This document shows, piece by piece, positions 47,141-56,342 of a DNA stretch of 64,000 nucleotides. The position numbers and the translations under genes were made by a program. The notes beneath the pieces are model-generated. The model searched no databases, was not told the DNA's origin, and was given only the letters and a program-made list of their open reading frames with translations. The stretch's first letter is position 1; every line of letters starts with the position of its first letter. Source of the stretch: Mesorhizobium sp. STM 4661 (lineage in GTDB: Bacteria > Pseudomonadota > Alphaproteobacteria > Rhizobiales > Rhizobiaceae). Where the stretch lies: assembly GCF_000359125.1 (NCBI RefSeq), contig NZ_CAAF010000049.1, positions 50,144 through 114,143 of the forward strand, read 5' to 3'.

Positions 47141-48499
47141 CTATTGGGCTGCGACATCCAGAGAGAAAGCGGCCAAGGCAGCGCCCACCTCCCGCATAAC
47201 CGCTTCTCGGGTTGACAATTCGGGCTGGAACTCACGTCCGCATTCCAGAGTGAAGCTCAAGATGCGACCGGAGGAGGGATTAACGCGGTGCCGGCTATAG
47301 GCGTAGTCGTCGCTCGCGCCGGACGTACCGTAGATCGAATAAGCCTGCCTTACCCGATAGCGAACACCGCCTACGCACTGGGCAGCATAACTCATCAACC
47401 TCGAAAGTCTGACCGCCTCCTCGAGATCTGCCTTTTCGATGAATTCTCCATACCTACGATCCCAGGGAATTCCCCGCCAACCATCAAAGCTAGGATTAAG
47501 GAAGTTCTCGTGGCGGTTTACAGTTTGACTGCTGTCAATGCCCCAACTGTGAAGAACGGCGGGAGCATAGCTATGTACGTCGACGTACCATCGCGTGTCC
47601 GGGAACCGATCCAGGAGCCAGACGACATTGCGGGTCTCCGGCTCCGATACAGCCGAGGGCCCAACATAGACATAAGAAGATGGTTTGCTTGAAGCATGCG
47701 CGAAGCCACGGGCGAAATGGCGCGCGAAATCCCAAACGACATCAAAATTGCGATTGAGATCAACGCCGTGGCATATCGTGCCATCTTCCATCGAGTACCG
47801 AGCCCTATTTTTTCTCCAGTTGGGGTCGACTGTCTGGCTATAGACTCTGCCATCAGGATTTGCGCAGGGCAGGACCAGGAGCTGCAGGTTCTTTATGATT
47901 GTGTCGACCCCGCTCGCATCGATCTCACAGTCTCCATATTGGAGCCCTGCACCAAAACGGTATGACTCCAAAAGGTCTGAGCAGAAGCGTACCAACGCAT
48001 CTGGAGGCACCCATTCCTGAGCGTGCAGACCACCCACCAGAGTTGCGGTCTTTGCATTGGGTCCTTGCGCGCTACCAATCCGGAGGGCGAATATCGGCCG
48101 CCCTTCGACGCTTATATTCGGCAGCCTCAACAATTCAGCCGACGTCGGATACGCTTCCGACAGACGTTCAAGGGAACCGACGATTTCGTCGTAGGTCAGA
48201 TAAGGCCCGCTTGTTAACCCCACATTGGAACTGCCACGCCGAGCGGCTCGAAAGCCGTTGCCATGAGAAACCATGCGAAGTCGAGCTTCCGCACTCGGCA
48301 TCTCCTGGTCGACGGCGGTGCAAACGCACATTCGCGATGCTTGCAAAGACTGAAATTCAGTGTCGGTAACAAACGCAGTGATGGCGAATCCTGGCGGATT
48401 TTTCAGTACGATAGGGCGGCACCCCAGATCGAGCTGCCTCTCGCGCGTTTCGTTAACCAAGGCGTGGAGATCTGCGGACTCTAGCGTTATCTTCCTCAT
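47141..48499 (-). CDS. M14 family zinc carboxypeptidase, no signal peptide
   Basis: A 452-aa peptidase. The zinc motif HAQEW (HxxE), substrate-binding GVDLNRNFD, the third zinc histidine in YVDVHSYAP and the catalytic glutamate in SFTLECGREF are all in order, so the enzyme should be active. An N-terminal 110-residue segment may be a prodomain. No export signal is evident, so it acts in the cytoplasm. It removes C-terminal residues. The gene is convergent with the cyclase-NTPase gene, with 11 bases between stops. A TTG at 48511 is an alternative start. Confidence 0.9.
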   Translation of the reverse strand: MRKITLESADLHALVNETRERQLDLGCRPIVLKNPPGFAITAFVTDTEFQSLQASRMCVCTAVDQEMPSAEARLRMVSHGNGFRAARRGSSNVGLTSGPYLTYDEIVGSLERLSEAYPTSAELLRLPNISVEGRPIFALRIGSAQGPNAKTATLVGGLHAQEWVPPDALVRFCSDLLESYRFGAGLQYGDCEIDASGVDTIIKNLQLLVLPCANPDGRVYSQTVDPNWRKNRARYSMEDGTICHGVDLNRNFDVVWDFARHFARGFAHASSKPSSYVYVGPSAVSEPETRNVVWLLDRFPDTRWYVDVHSYAPAVLHSWGIDSSQTVNRHENFLNPSFDGWRGIPWDRRYGEFIEKADLEEAVRLSRLMSYAAQCVGGVRYRVRQAYSIYGTSGASDDYAYSRHRVNPSSGRILSFTLECGREFQPELSTREAVMREVGAALAAFSLDVAAQ

Positions 48500-48728
48500 A
48501 CCGTTCGGCAACCAGCTGAAACTTACTGCAGAATTTCTTCGCCTTGACCGTAAATGACCTTTAAGCGAAAGGCTAGGAACTCTCCCTCGACCTGAAGAGA
48601 TATTGTTCCTCGACTAGCAATCACTATATTGAGATGGCTTCGCTGGGGTGGAGCGGAGCCGCTACCTGCTCGTTTCGATGAGACGAATGGCAATATTCCA
48701 CCCCATCTCGGCCATCGGCCGCAGCTAG

Positions 48729-49571
48729 GGTCAGGACCCATTAAATAGCTTGTGGGGCGCTCAGTACCCTGATTCACTCATTAGTCGATGGAGGTGTCGC
48801 AATGAGTGAACTATTGATGTTGTCGCCGGAACAGATGCGCCGCATCGAGCCGTATTTTCCCTTGTCGCACGGCGTGCCGCGGGTAGACGATAGGCGCGTC
48901 TTGAGCGGGATATTGTTCGTTATCCGCAATGGGCTTCGTTGGCGCGATGCGCCAGCAGGATACGGGCCGCACAAGACAATCTACAACCGGTTCATCCGTG
49001 GGAGCCGGCTCGGCGTGTTCAACCGTATCCTTGCTGAACTTGCGGCGCGTTGCGGCAGATCGGATCAACTGATGATCGATGCGACCCACCTGAAGGCGCA
49101 TCGCACTGCCGCCAGCCTGTTTAAAAAAGGGCTCTACCCCGATGTATCGGGCGCAGCCGAGGAGGGCTGACCACCAAGCTGCAAGTGGTCTGCGATGGCG
49201 ATGGCCGCCCGTTGCTTCTTTACCTGGCCGAAGGTCAGGCCAACGATCATAAGGCCGCCGCCGCGATAGTCGAGGCTTTGCCGCCAGCGCGCCATCTGCT
49301 CGCCGACCGAGCTTACAGTTCCATCGGCTTCCGCGATGCACTTGTCCAACGCGGTATTACCCCTTGCATCCCGCCTCATGCCAAGCACCGAATCCAGCAC
49401 AGCTACGACCCAGTGCTCTATCGAAAGCGCCACAAGATCGAGAATCTGTTCGCACGCCTCAAGGACTGGCGACGCGTCCACACCAGATACGACCGCTGCG
49501 CTCACACTTTCCTATCGGCAATCGCTTTCGCCGCAGCTTTCATCTTCTGGCTCAATCAATGAGTCCTGACC
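48729..49571. mobile_element. IS5-superfamily (IS427-like) insertion sequence
   Basis: The element is about 843 bases. Inverted ends GGTCAGGAC (48729-48737) and GTCCTGACC (49563-49571) are flanked on both sides by CTAG (48725-48728 and 49572-49575), a target duplication of the YTAR type expected for this group. The symmetry extends two more bases outward (AG/CT). It carries one transposase read through a frameshift. It bounds the YcaO region on the tyrS side. Confidence 0.85.
48802..49562 (+). CDS. IS5/IS427-type transposase, read by -1 frameshift
   Basis: The first frame (48802-49170) gives LSPEQMRRIEPYFPLSHGVP and the DDE first aspartate in MIDATHLKAHRT. The second (to 49562) gives VVCDGDGRPLLLYLAEGQ, LADRAYSS (second D) and YRKRHKIENLFARLKDWRR (catalytic E). 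They join if the ribosome slips back one base at the run A6G3 (49123-49131): the product then reads PRCIGRSRGGLTTKLQ, the family's usual sequence. Programmed frameshifting of this kind is known in IS427-type elements, so the transposase may be functional. Confidence 0.85.
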
Positions 49572-49611
49572 CTAGCTGATTAAGTTTCTATCGAGACGGA
49601 TCTGGCTCTTG

Positions 49612-50865
49612 TCAAACCGCCCGCACCAGCACGTGCTTCTTCTTGCCGAGCGAAAGCTTTGCAACCTGTTCCGAACTGAGATCCTGATGCGTCACCAGCT
49701 TGCGGTCATCCGACACCGGCTGGTCGTTGAGGCGCACGGCGCCGCCCTGGATATGCCGCCGCGCCTCGCCATTGGATGCGGCAAGGCCGGCGGTGACGAG
49801 CAGCGACAAGATGCCGATCCCGCTTTCGAGATCGGCCCGGTCAACCTCGACGGTCGGCAGCGTTTCGGCGAGCGCGCCTTCCTCGAACGTCTTGCGCGCG
49901 GTTTCCTCGGCTTGTTGCGCGGCCTCGCGGCCGTGCACGATGGCCGTCGTTTCCGTGGCCAGAACCTTCTTGGCCTCATTGATCTCGAAACCGCCCAAAG
50001 CGGCGAGCCGCGCGATCTCGGCAAGCGGCAGTCGGGTGAAGATCTTCAGGAAGCGCTCGACGTCGGCGTCCTCGGTGTTGCGCCAGTACTGCCAGAAATC
50101 ATAGGGCGAGAAGAGATCGCCGTTCAGCCAGACCGCGCCCTTGGCCGATTTGCCCATCTTGGCGCCTGACGATGTCGTCAGCAGCGGCGTGGTCAGGGCG
50201 TAGAGCTGCGGCGTGCCCATGCGGTGGCCGAGATCGACGCCGTTGATGATGTTGCCCCACTGGTCCGAGCCGCCCATCTGCAGCCGGCAGCCATGGCGAC
50301 GGCTGAGTTCGACGAAATCATAACCCTGCAGGATCATGTAGTTGAATTCGAGGAACGACAGCGACTGTTCGCGATCGAGCCTGAGCTTGACGCTGTCGAA
50401 GGTGAGCATGCGGTTGACCGAGAAGTGCCGGCCGACATCGCGCAGGAACTCGACATAGTTGAGCTGCATCAGCCAGTCGGCATTGTTGACCATGATGGCG
50501 TCGCTGGCGCCGTCGCCGAAGCGCAGGATGCGGCCGAAGATGCGCTTGATGCCTTCGATGTTGGTGGCGATCGCCTCGGGCGTCAAAAGGCTGCGCTGGT
50601 CATCGCGGAAGGACGGGTCTCCGATCATCGAGGTGCCGCCGCCCATAAGCGCGATCGGCCGATGGCCGGTCTCCTGCAGCCAGTAGAGCATGGTCGCCGA
50701 GATCAGATTGCCGATATGCAGGCTGGTCGCCGTGGCGTCGTAGCCGACATAGGCTGTCACCGTCTCCTTGGCGAAAAGCTGATCGAGGCCGGTCTCATCC
50801 GAAATCTGGTGGATGAAGCCGCGCTCGCTCATGATGCGCAGGAAATCGGATTTGAAGGCGGACAT
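49612..50865 (-). CDS. tyrS: Tyrosyl-tRNA synthetase
   Basis: A 417-aa class I synthetase. [12 protein letters not shown] carries the HIGH motif, KMGKSAKG the KMSKS loop, and [11 protein letters not shown] the tyrosine-site segment. The C-terminal S4-like RNA-binding domain ends [11 protein letters not shown]. It charges tRNA-Tyr. The ATG at 50865 gives the usual length; upstream extension has no support. It is a core gene and marks the right edge of the accessory stretch. Confidence 0.96.
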   Translation of the reverse strand: MSAFKSDFLRIMSERGFIHQISDETGLDQLFAKETVTAYVGYDATATSLHIGNLISATMLYWLQETGHRPIALMGGGTSMIGDPSFRDDQRSLLTPEAIATNIEGIKRIFGRILRFGDGASDAIMVNNADWLMQLNYVEFLRDVGRHFSVNRMLTFDSVKLRLDREQSLSFLEFNYMILQGYDFVELSRRHGCRLQMGGSDQWGNIINGVDLGHRMGTPQLYALTTPLLTTSSGAKMGKSAKGAVWLNGDLFSPYDFWQYWRNTEDADVERFLKIFTRLPLAEIARLAALGGFEINEAKKVLATETTAIVHGREAAQQAEETARKTFEEGALAETLPTVEVDRADLESGIGILSLLVTAGLAASNGEARRHIQGGAVRLNDQPVSDDRKLVTHQDLSSEQVAKLSLGKKKHVLVRAV

Positions 50866-51089
50866 TTTTTCTTTCCCGAAAGCGCCCGGCCGAATGCGGC
50901 CCGGGTATGCCTGAAGGCGGGCGTTTAGCACCGGCGCGCGATCAGCAAAAGTGGAATCCGGCTTTTTGCGTCCGCGTGGATGACGTCCGGCGTGCTTGCG
51001 TCATCGTTTCGGCTGGCGTAATGAGGCGCCGCGCCAACGGGTCCTTGCAGCCTTCGCCCGCTGGAACAGCACCGCACGGCATCCACCAA

Positions 51090-51851
51090 ATGCCATATCC
51101 TGTGACAGAGCCCCGACGCGACATGCCGGAGATTTCCATCGTCATTCCTTGCAGGAACGAGGCGGCGAACCTGCCGCTCCTGCTCGATGAGATCGGCGCC
51201 GCGATGGCCGGCCGCGACTTCGAGGTTATCGTCGTCGACGACGGTTCGACCGACGAGACAGCCGCGGTGCTTGCCGCCGAGGCGGCGCTTCGCCCGTTTC
51301 CGCTGCGTCACCTTAGGCACCGGAAATCCGCCGGCCAGTCGCTCTCGGTGCGCTCGGGCGCCTGGGCGGCGCGCGGCGGGATCGTCGTCACGATCGATGG
51401 CGACGGCCAGAACGATCCCGGATACATTCCCGTGCTGGTCGACGCGTTGCGGCAGGCCGGTCCCGCGTTCGGTGCGGCACAGGGGCAGCGCCTGAAGCGC
51501 CGCGACAGCAAGATCAAGCAACTGGCTTCGCGTTTTGCCAACTGGCTGAGAAACGCCATCCTGCATGACGAGACCCGCGACACCGGCTGCGGCCTGAAGG
51601 CGATCCATACGGATATCCTCAGGAAATTGCCGTTCTTCGACGGCACCCACCGCTTTGTTCCGGCGCTGGTCATCCAGGAAGGTTTTCGCGTCGTTCATTG
51701 CGACGTCGTCGACCGCTCGCGGCGCCACGGCAAGTCGAATTACGGCATTTTCGACCGCGGCCTGCAGGGCGCGCTCGATCTCGGCGGTGTCTGGTGGCTG
51801 CGCCGCCGGCGCCGCGGAATGCCCAAGGTAGAGGAAATCAGGCATGGCTAA
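51090..51851 (+). CDS. Glycosyltransferase family 2, DPM1/RgtE-like
   Basis: About 253 aa: GT-A fold with ISIVIPCRNEAANLPLLL, the VVDDGSTDET DxD-side motif, TIDGDGQNDPGYI and DTGCGLKAI, then RSRRHGKSNYG. These fit polyprenyl-phosphate sugar synthases. In rhizobia RgtE of this type makes the lipid-linked galacturonate used for LPS, and the next genes fit such a pathway, but the sugar is not shown here. Starts at 51090 or 51123 are both possible; neither has a strong ribosome site. The stop overlaps the next gene. Confidence 0.85.
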   Translation: MPYPVTEPRRDMPEISIVIPCRNEAANLPLLLDEIGAAMAGRDFEVIVVDDGSTDETAAVLAAEAALRPFPLRHLRHRKSAGQSLSVRSGAWAARGGIVVTIDGDGQNDPGYIPVLVDALRQAGPAFGAAQGQRLKRRDSKIKQLASRFANWLRNAILHDETRDTGCGLKAIHTDILRKLPFFDGTHRFVPALVIQEGFRVVHCDVVDRSRRHGKSNYGIFDRGLQGALDLGGVWWLRRRRRGMPKVEEIRHG

Positions 51852-52176
51852 CGTGCTTCAGGAATTGGCGACCTGGCTTCACCAGGTTTTCATCAAGCAA
51901 TTCGATGCCTGGATCCTGCTCGGCTTCGTCGCTCAGTTCTTCTTCTCCATGCGCTTCGTCGTGCAGTGGATCGCGTCGGAAAAAGCCAAGCGCAGCGTCG
52001 TGCCGGTCGCCTTCTGGTTCTTTTCGCTAGGCGGCGGCGGCCTGCTGCTGGTCTATGCCATCCAGCGGCAGGATCCGGTGTTCATCGCCGGCCAGGCCTT
52101 GGGCATGTTCATCTACATCCGCAATCTTTGGCTCATTGCCAATGAGCGCAAGGCGGCAATGACGAAGGTCGATTGA
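51844..52176 (+). CDS. Small membrane protein with lipid A biosynthesis N-terminal (LABN) domain
   Basis: A 110-aa protein with three hydrophobic segments, including ILLGFVAQFFFSMRFVVQWI, QFFFSMRFVVQW being the family signature. LABN proteins resemble small carriers or flippase-like partners of polyprenyl-sugar pathways. Its ATG overlaps the stop of the glycosyltransferase, implying coupled translation. The ArnT-like transferase follows after 38 bases. Confidence 0.87.
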   Translation: MANVLQELATWLHQVFIKQFDAWILLGFVAQFFFSMRFVVQWIASEKAKRSVVPVAFWFFSLGGGGLLLVYAIQRQDPVFIAGQALGMFIYIRNLWLIANERKAAMTKVD

Positions 52177-52214
52177 GAAATCCGTCTCATCAGGGCAAGC
52201 GATCCGGTGGCTGA

Positions 52215-53858
52215 ATGAACAGGAATATCCTATTTCTCTTCCTGTTCAGCCTGCTGATGACGGTTAGCGGGCTGGCGACCATGCCGCCGCTCGATCGCGA
52301 CGAGCCGCGTTTCGTCCAGGCCACCAAGCAGATGGTCGAGACCGGCGATTATGTCGACATCCGCTTTCAGCAGGCATCACGCTACCAGAAGCCGATCGGC
52401 ATCTACTGGCTGCAATCGGCGGCTGTCACGCTGAGCGGCAAGGGCGCCGAAGCGCCGATCTGGGTGTATCGCCTGGTCTCCGCCCTGGGCATTGCCATTG
52501 CCGTCGCGGCGATCGCCTGGACAGGCGCCAATCTTTTCGGAACCAGTGCCGGCCTGGCCGCTGGCCTGGTGATGGCTGCGCTCTTTGCGACCGCCTTCGA
52601 GGGGCGTGACGCCAAGACCGACGCGATGCTGCTGGCCTGCTGCGTGCTGGCGCAGGGCGCGCTGGCGCAGATCTATGTGGCCTCGCGCCGCAACGAAGCC
52701 GTCGCCGGCCATCTGCCATGGATCTTCTGGGCGGCCCAGGGCGCGGCAATCCTCATCAAGGGGCCGATCGCGCCGTTGCTGTCGGCGCTGACCGTCGCCG
52801 TGCTGTTCGCCTTCGAACGGGACTGGCGCTGGCTGGCGAAGCTGAAGCCGGCGCGCGGCCTGGCTCTTGTGTTGCTGATCGTGCTGCCCTGGCTCGTCCT
52901 CATCACTTGGAAAAGCGGTGGCGCTTTCCTGCAGCAGGCCGTCGGCAAGGATATGCTGGGCAAGGTCGCGCAGGGCGAGGAATCGCACGGCCTTCCGCCC
53001 GGCTTCTACATGCTGACCTATTCGCTGTTCATGTGGCCCTTCGGCCTGATTGCCGTCGGCGCCGGGCTTCAGGCCCTCAATCGTCTGCGCGATGATCCCC
53101 GGCTTCGTTTCTGCCTCGCCTGGTACATTCCGTTCTGGCTTGTGTTCGAGCTGATCCCGACGAAACTGCCGCACTATGTCATGCCGGCCTATCCAGGCAT
53201 GGCGCTGCTGATCGGCTGGCTCCTGACATTGCAGCCGCAGGACGCGAATGCACCGCTCAAGCGCTGGCAGGTGTGGCTATGGTGGTCGACCGCCTTCGGT
53301 CTCGCCGTGGTCACAGCGGGCCTTGCGGTGGTCTGCATCGCCGCGCCGATCTATCTCGCCGGCACCTTCCTGTGGTGGAGCATTCCAGCCGCCGCCGCGG
53401 CGCTCGGCGCTGGCTATCTGGCCTTTTCGCGCCAGTTGCAGGTGTCCCTTGGCCGCATAGGCGCCATCGCGGTTTGCGCCGGCATTGCCTATGGCCTGCT
53501 GTTCGGCGTCATCGCGCCGTCATTGCAGCCGCTTTGGCTGAGCCCTCGGATCGAGGCCGCGGTTAGCGCCAACCGCCCCTGCGAGACGACGGTGCTCGCC
53601 TCCGCGGAATATCACGAACCGAGCCTGGTGTTCCTGGTGGGCACAAAGACCATACTAACCGATGTCGACGGCGTCGCCAGGCATCTGCTGGACGACCCGG
53701 CCTGCGCGCTGGCGCTGGCGCCGGTCGGCGACGAGAAAAAGCTGACCGATCTGCTGACGGGGCAAGGCAAATCGGCGGACCGCGTCGCCGAGATCGACGG
53801 CATCAATTATTCGTCCGGCGACAAGCTGTCGCTCGGCCTTTACCGGGTGGCCAGGTGA
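52215..53858 (+). CDS. ArnT/RgtD-like polyprenyl-phosphate sugar transferase
   Basis: A 547-aa inner-membrane GT83-type protein with about 11 hydrophobic segments. The first periplasmic loop has LDRDEPRFVQATKQM, whose aspartate and glutamate are the conserved catalytic site of ArnT-like enzymes, followed by RYQKPIGIYWLQ. It would move a sugar from a lipid carrier to lipid A or core on the periplasmic side. The DPM1-like and LABN genes just upstream fit as the supplier and carrier. Confidence 0.87.
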   Translation: MNRNILFLFLFSLLMTVSGLATMPPLDRDEPRFVQATKQMVETGDYVDIRFQQASRYQKPIGIYWLQSAAVTLSGKGAEAPIWVYRLVSALGIAIAVAAIAWTGANLFGTSAGLAAGLVMAALFATAFEGRDAKTDAMLLACCVLAQGALAQIYVASRRNEAVAGHLPWIFWAAQGAAILIKGPIAPLLSALTVAVLFAFERDWRWLAKLKPARGLALVLLIVLPWLVLITWKSGGAFLQQAVGKDMLGKVAQGEESHGLPPGFYMLTYSLFMWPFGLIAVGAGLQALNRLRDDPRLRFCLAWYIPFWLVFELIPTKLPHYVMPAYPGMALLIGWLLTLQPQDANAPLKRWQVWLWWSTAFGLAVVTAGLAVVCIAAPIYLAGTFLWWSIPAAAAALGAGYLAFSRQLQVSLGRIGAIAVCAGIAYGLLFGVIAPSLQPLWLSPRIEAAVSANRPCETTVLASAEYHEPSLVFLVGTKTILTDVDGVARHLLDDPACALALAPVGDEKKLTDLLTGQGKSADRVAEIDGINYSSGDKLSLGLYRVAR

Positions 53859-53888
53859 AGCCGTGTCGAGGATAGCGTCAGGCGTCGA

Positions 53889-54779
53889 ATGCTCATAAGA
53901 TCGCGCCCCGTGATGCCTGTGACCCCGCGCGCCGTGTTCCGTCGCTCTCTCGGCAACTTCCGCGATACGATGCGGATCGTGGGAAGGCGCTTTGCCGTGC
54001 GTCCGGCCAACTATCCGCACATCCCGTGGGCGGTTTGGGCGCTGGCCTGGGTTCTGCTCACGGCAGCGGTATTCCTTCGCCTTGATCGCGCCGCGGGGAT
54101 ACTCTGGGGGGAGTGGCCACGCGGCTTCGTTCACTTCACCGAATTTTTCACGGTTTTCGGCTTGGGCGGATGGTACCTCATTCCGTCGGCGCTGCTGCTC
54201 TTGGCCGCAAATCTGACGGACTGGCGCAGCCTTTCCAGGCGATCGCTGATGCTCGTCTACAACTGGACCTGCTTCGCCTTTCTGGTGCTGGGCGCGACCG
54301 GCCTTTCCGGCCTGACGGTCAATTTGTTGAAATATGGCATTGGACGGGCGAGGCCGATCTATTTCAATAACCTCGGCGATTTGTCGCTGCATCCTTTCGC
54401 TATGGATGCACGCTTCGCCAGCTTCCCCTCCGGCCATGCCACGACCATGGGGGCCGTGTTCGGAATTCTTCTTCTGCTGTTTCCAAAACGCTGGTACGTC
54501 GCGCTGGCCGTCACTTCCTGCATCGCATCGACGCGGGTTTTCGTCGGCGCCCACTACCCCAGCGATACCGTCGCCGGCTTCGGTCTCGGCTGCGCCTTTG
54601 CCATCGTCTGCGGGCTGGTGTTTGCCCGACTTGGCTTCATCTTCCGCCGGACCTCGACAAAACTGCCTGTCCGCAAAGGCACCTTCAGCCTGCTGCCGCT
54701 TGCCGCAGTGAAGCCCAACCGGTCGGCGCGCGAGCGATCCGAACGCGCCGAAGATATTGTTGCTGCCGACAGGCCGTAG
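53889..54779 (+). CDS. PAP2 superfamily membrane phosphatase
   Basis: The 296-aa protein has six hydrophobic segments and the three PAP2 motifs: KYGIGRARP (motif 1), FPSGHATT (motif 2, catalytic His) and STRVFVGAHYPSD (motif 3, catalytic His). Rhizobial PAP2 proteins of this size include lipid A phosphatases (LpxE-like) and phosphatidylglycerophosphate phosphatases. The neighbouring lipid A sugar genes make a lipid A role plausible. It starts 30 bases after the transferase gene. Confidence 0.87.
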   Translation: MLIRSRPVMPVTPRAVFRRSLGNFRDTMRIVGRRFAVRPANYPHIPWAVWALAWVLLTAAVFLRLDRAAGILWGEWPRGFVHFTEFFTVFGLGGWYLIPSALLLLAANLTDWRSLSRRSLMLVYNWTCFAFLVLGATGLSGLTVNLLKYGIGRARPIYFNNLGDLSLHPFAMDARFASFPSGHATTMGAVFGILLLLFPKRWYVALAVTSCIASTRVFVGAHYPSDTVAGFGLGCAFAIVCGLVFARLGFIFRRTSTKLPVRKGTFSLLPLAAVKPNRSARERSERAEDIVAADRP

Positions 54780-54825
54780 GGCCTGATCCCGAGGGAATCG
54801 GATGAGACTCTATCTCTTTGCTTGA

Positions 54826-54870
54826 GCATGATCTTTTCCGAAAACCGGTTCCCACTTTTCGGGATCATGC
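54826..54870. repeat. Dispersed palindrome, copy C
   Basis: GCATGATC (54826-54833) and GATCATGC (54863-54870) bracket TTCCGAAAACCGGTTCCCACTT, read here in two parts, ending TTCGG. It lies between two convergent genes, the PAP2 phosphatase and the PaiB-like gene. See copies A, B and D. Confidence 0.85.
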
Positions 54871-54871
54871 C

Positions 54872-55549
54872 CTAGCTCTCGATGCCGCCCCAGGAGCGCA
54901 CCATGCGGGCCATGTCGCTTGCGGCCGGACCTTCGCTCTCCAGCCCCTCGGCGACACCGACGCGGTCGGCGGTTGGCCGGTTCTGGCTGACCTTCCACTT
55001 GCCGCTGATATCCGTGATCTCGATCTCCAGCCCGACAATGCCCTTGATCTGCGACTGGATGAAGGCCGGCGGCGCATCGGTCACGGCCCAGGGCGCTTCG
55101 CGTCCGCCTTCCTGCGCCACCGTCAGATCGGAAATCTGCTGCGCCAGCCAGTCCTGGTCCTCGATCACCCTGACCATGCCGCGCACCTGGACGATGGCAT
55201 AGTTCCAGGTCGGCACGACCTTGCCGGTCTCGCGCTTGGTCTCATACCAGGACGGCGTCACATAGGCGTCGGTGCCCTGGAAGACGACCAGCACGGGTGA
55301 GAGTGGATGGTCGGCCAGCAGGCGCCACTGCGGGTTGGCCTTGGCCAGATGCGCGCGCAGCCTGCCCTTCGGCGGCACATCTGCGTTGGGCAGAGAGGGG
55401 GCATCGAGCAGGAAGGGTATCGCATTGGCGACCGGCCCCTCGGCGCCCCCCTCGGCGCCGTTGGAGATCAGCAGCCCAAGCGGGTGCGCCCGTACCAGCC
55501 CGTGCAGGATCTCCTGCCGCGTCTCCTGGAAATGGGGAGGCTGGTACAT
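54872..55549 (-). CDS. PaiB-like FMN-binding split-barrel protein
   Basis: A 225-aa protein. MYQPPHFQE, HLAKANPQWRLL, FQGTDAYVTPSWYETKRET and VVPTWNYAIVQVRG are the PaiB signature. The family binds FMN or heme in a split barrel; PaiB of Bacillus is linked to negative control of sporulation and degradative enzymes, while roles in proteobacteria are less clear. It is in the same direction as the hydrolase gene, 12 bases away. Confidence 0.9.
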   Translation of the reverse strand: MYQPPHFQETRQEILHGLVRAHPLGLLISNGAEGGAEGPVANAIPFLLDAPSLPNADVPPKGRLRAHLAKANPQWRLLADHPLSPVLVVFQGTDAYVTPSWYETKRETGKVVPTWNYAIVQVRGMVRVIEDQDWLAQQISDLTVAQEGGREAPWAVTDAPPAFIQSQIKGIVGLEIEITDISGKWKVSQNRPTADRVGVAEGLESEGPAASDMARMVRSWGGIES

Positions 55550-55561
55550 CAGGGTCCGCTC

Positions 55562-56236
55562 CTATCTCAGCCGCTTCGGCCGCGGGTCGGACAATTCGCC
55601 GGCCAGCCGGCGATCGAGATAATCCGCGCATTCCTCGAGCAGAAGCTCAGCGTCATTGGAAAAGAAATGGTTGGCGCCGGGCAAGGTCTTCTGGGTGATG
55701 GTGATGCCCTTTTGCGTGTGCAGCTTGTCGACCAGCCCCTGCACGTCCTTTGGCGGCGCCACCTTGTCGGCATCGCCATGGATGATGAGGCCGGAAGACG
55801 GGCAGGGCGCCAGGAACGAGAAATCATAGGTGTTGGGCTGCGGCGCGATCGAGATGAAGCCTTCGATCTCGGGACGGCGCATCAGCAGCTGCATGCCGAT
55901 CCAGGAGCCGAAGGAATAACCGGCGACCCAGCAGCTCTTGGAATCCGGGTGCAGCGACTGTACCCAGTCGAGTGCGGCGGCCGCATCCGACAATTCGCCG
56001 GTGCCATGGTCGAATTCGCCCTGGCTGCGGCCGATGCCGCGGAAATTGAAGCGAAGCGTGGTGAAATCCCGCTTCTGGAACATGTAGAAGAGGTCATAGA
56101 CGATCTTGTTGTTCATCGTGCCGCCGAACTGTGGGTGCGGATGCAGCACAATGGCAATCGGCGCGCTCTTTTCCTTGGAGGGCTGGTAGCGGCCCTCCAG
56201 GCGGCCGGCCGGACCGGTGAAAATGACCTCAGGCAT
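55562..56236 (-). CDS. Alpha/beta hydrolase
   Basis: A 224-aa hydrolase. HPHPQFGGTMNNKIVYDLF (about residues 30-48) and FNFRGIGRSQGEFDHG are typical of the small dienelactone-hydrolase-like group; the nucleophile serine lies in GYSFGSW, the aspartate in HGDADKV and histidine in GANHFF. The substrate is unknown. ATG 56236 gives the normal start MPEVIFTGPAG. It shares its upstream region, with the iron-box-like palindrome, with the suf operon. Confidence 0.88.
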   Translation of the reverse strand: MPEVIFTGPAGRLEGRYQPSKEKSAPIAIVLHPHPQFGGTMNNKIVYDLFYMFQKRDFTTLRFNFRGIGRSQGEFDHGTGELSDAAAALDWVQSLHPDSKSCWVAGYSFGSWIGMQLLMRRPEIEGFISIAPQPNTYDFSFLAPCPSSGLIIHGDADKVAPPKDVQGLVDKLHTQKGITITQKTLPGANHFFSNDAELLLEECADYLDRRLAGELSDPRPKRLR

Positions 56237-56321
56237 AAAATACTCCACTTGGCAGACGAATGCGCGGTGCCCGGAACAGCTCCTCTGGCCTTGACGCAGG
56301 GCGAGCGTCTTCTTAGAAGCT

Positions 56322-56342
56322 AGTTTAGAATTGTTCAAAACT
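56322..56342. promoter_or_regulatory. Palindrome resembling the Irr iron control element
   Basis: AGTTTAGAATTGTTCAAAACT is a near-perfect palindrome centred on TTG. It fits the published ICE pattern TTTAGAA-N3-TTCTAAA with one mismatch (TTCAAAA). A second palindrome CTTCTTAGAAG lies just left (56309-56319). It stands 133 bases before the desulfurase start and about 85 bases before the divergent hydrolase start. Irr control of suf genes is known in rhizobia; binding here is an inference. Confidence 0.6.

Noticed and set aside
48523..48777. 84-codon reverse frame beside the IS
   Set aside because: It crosses the IS end and has no homologous-looking domain; perhaps a fragment of an older element, but unsupported.
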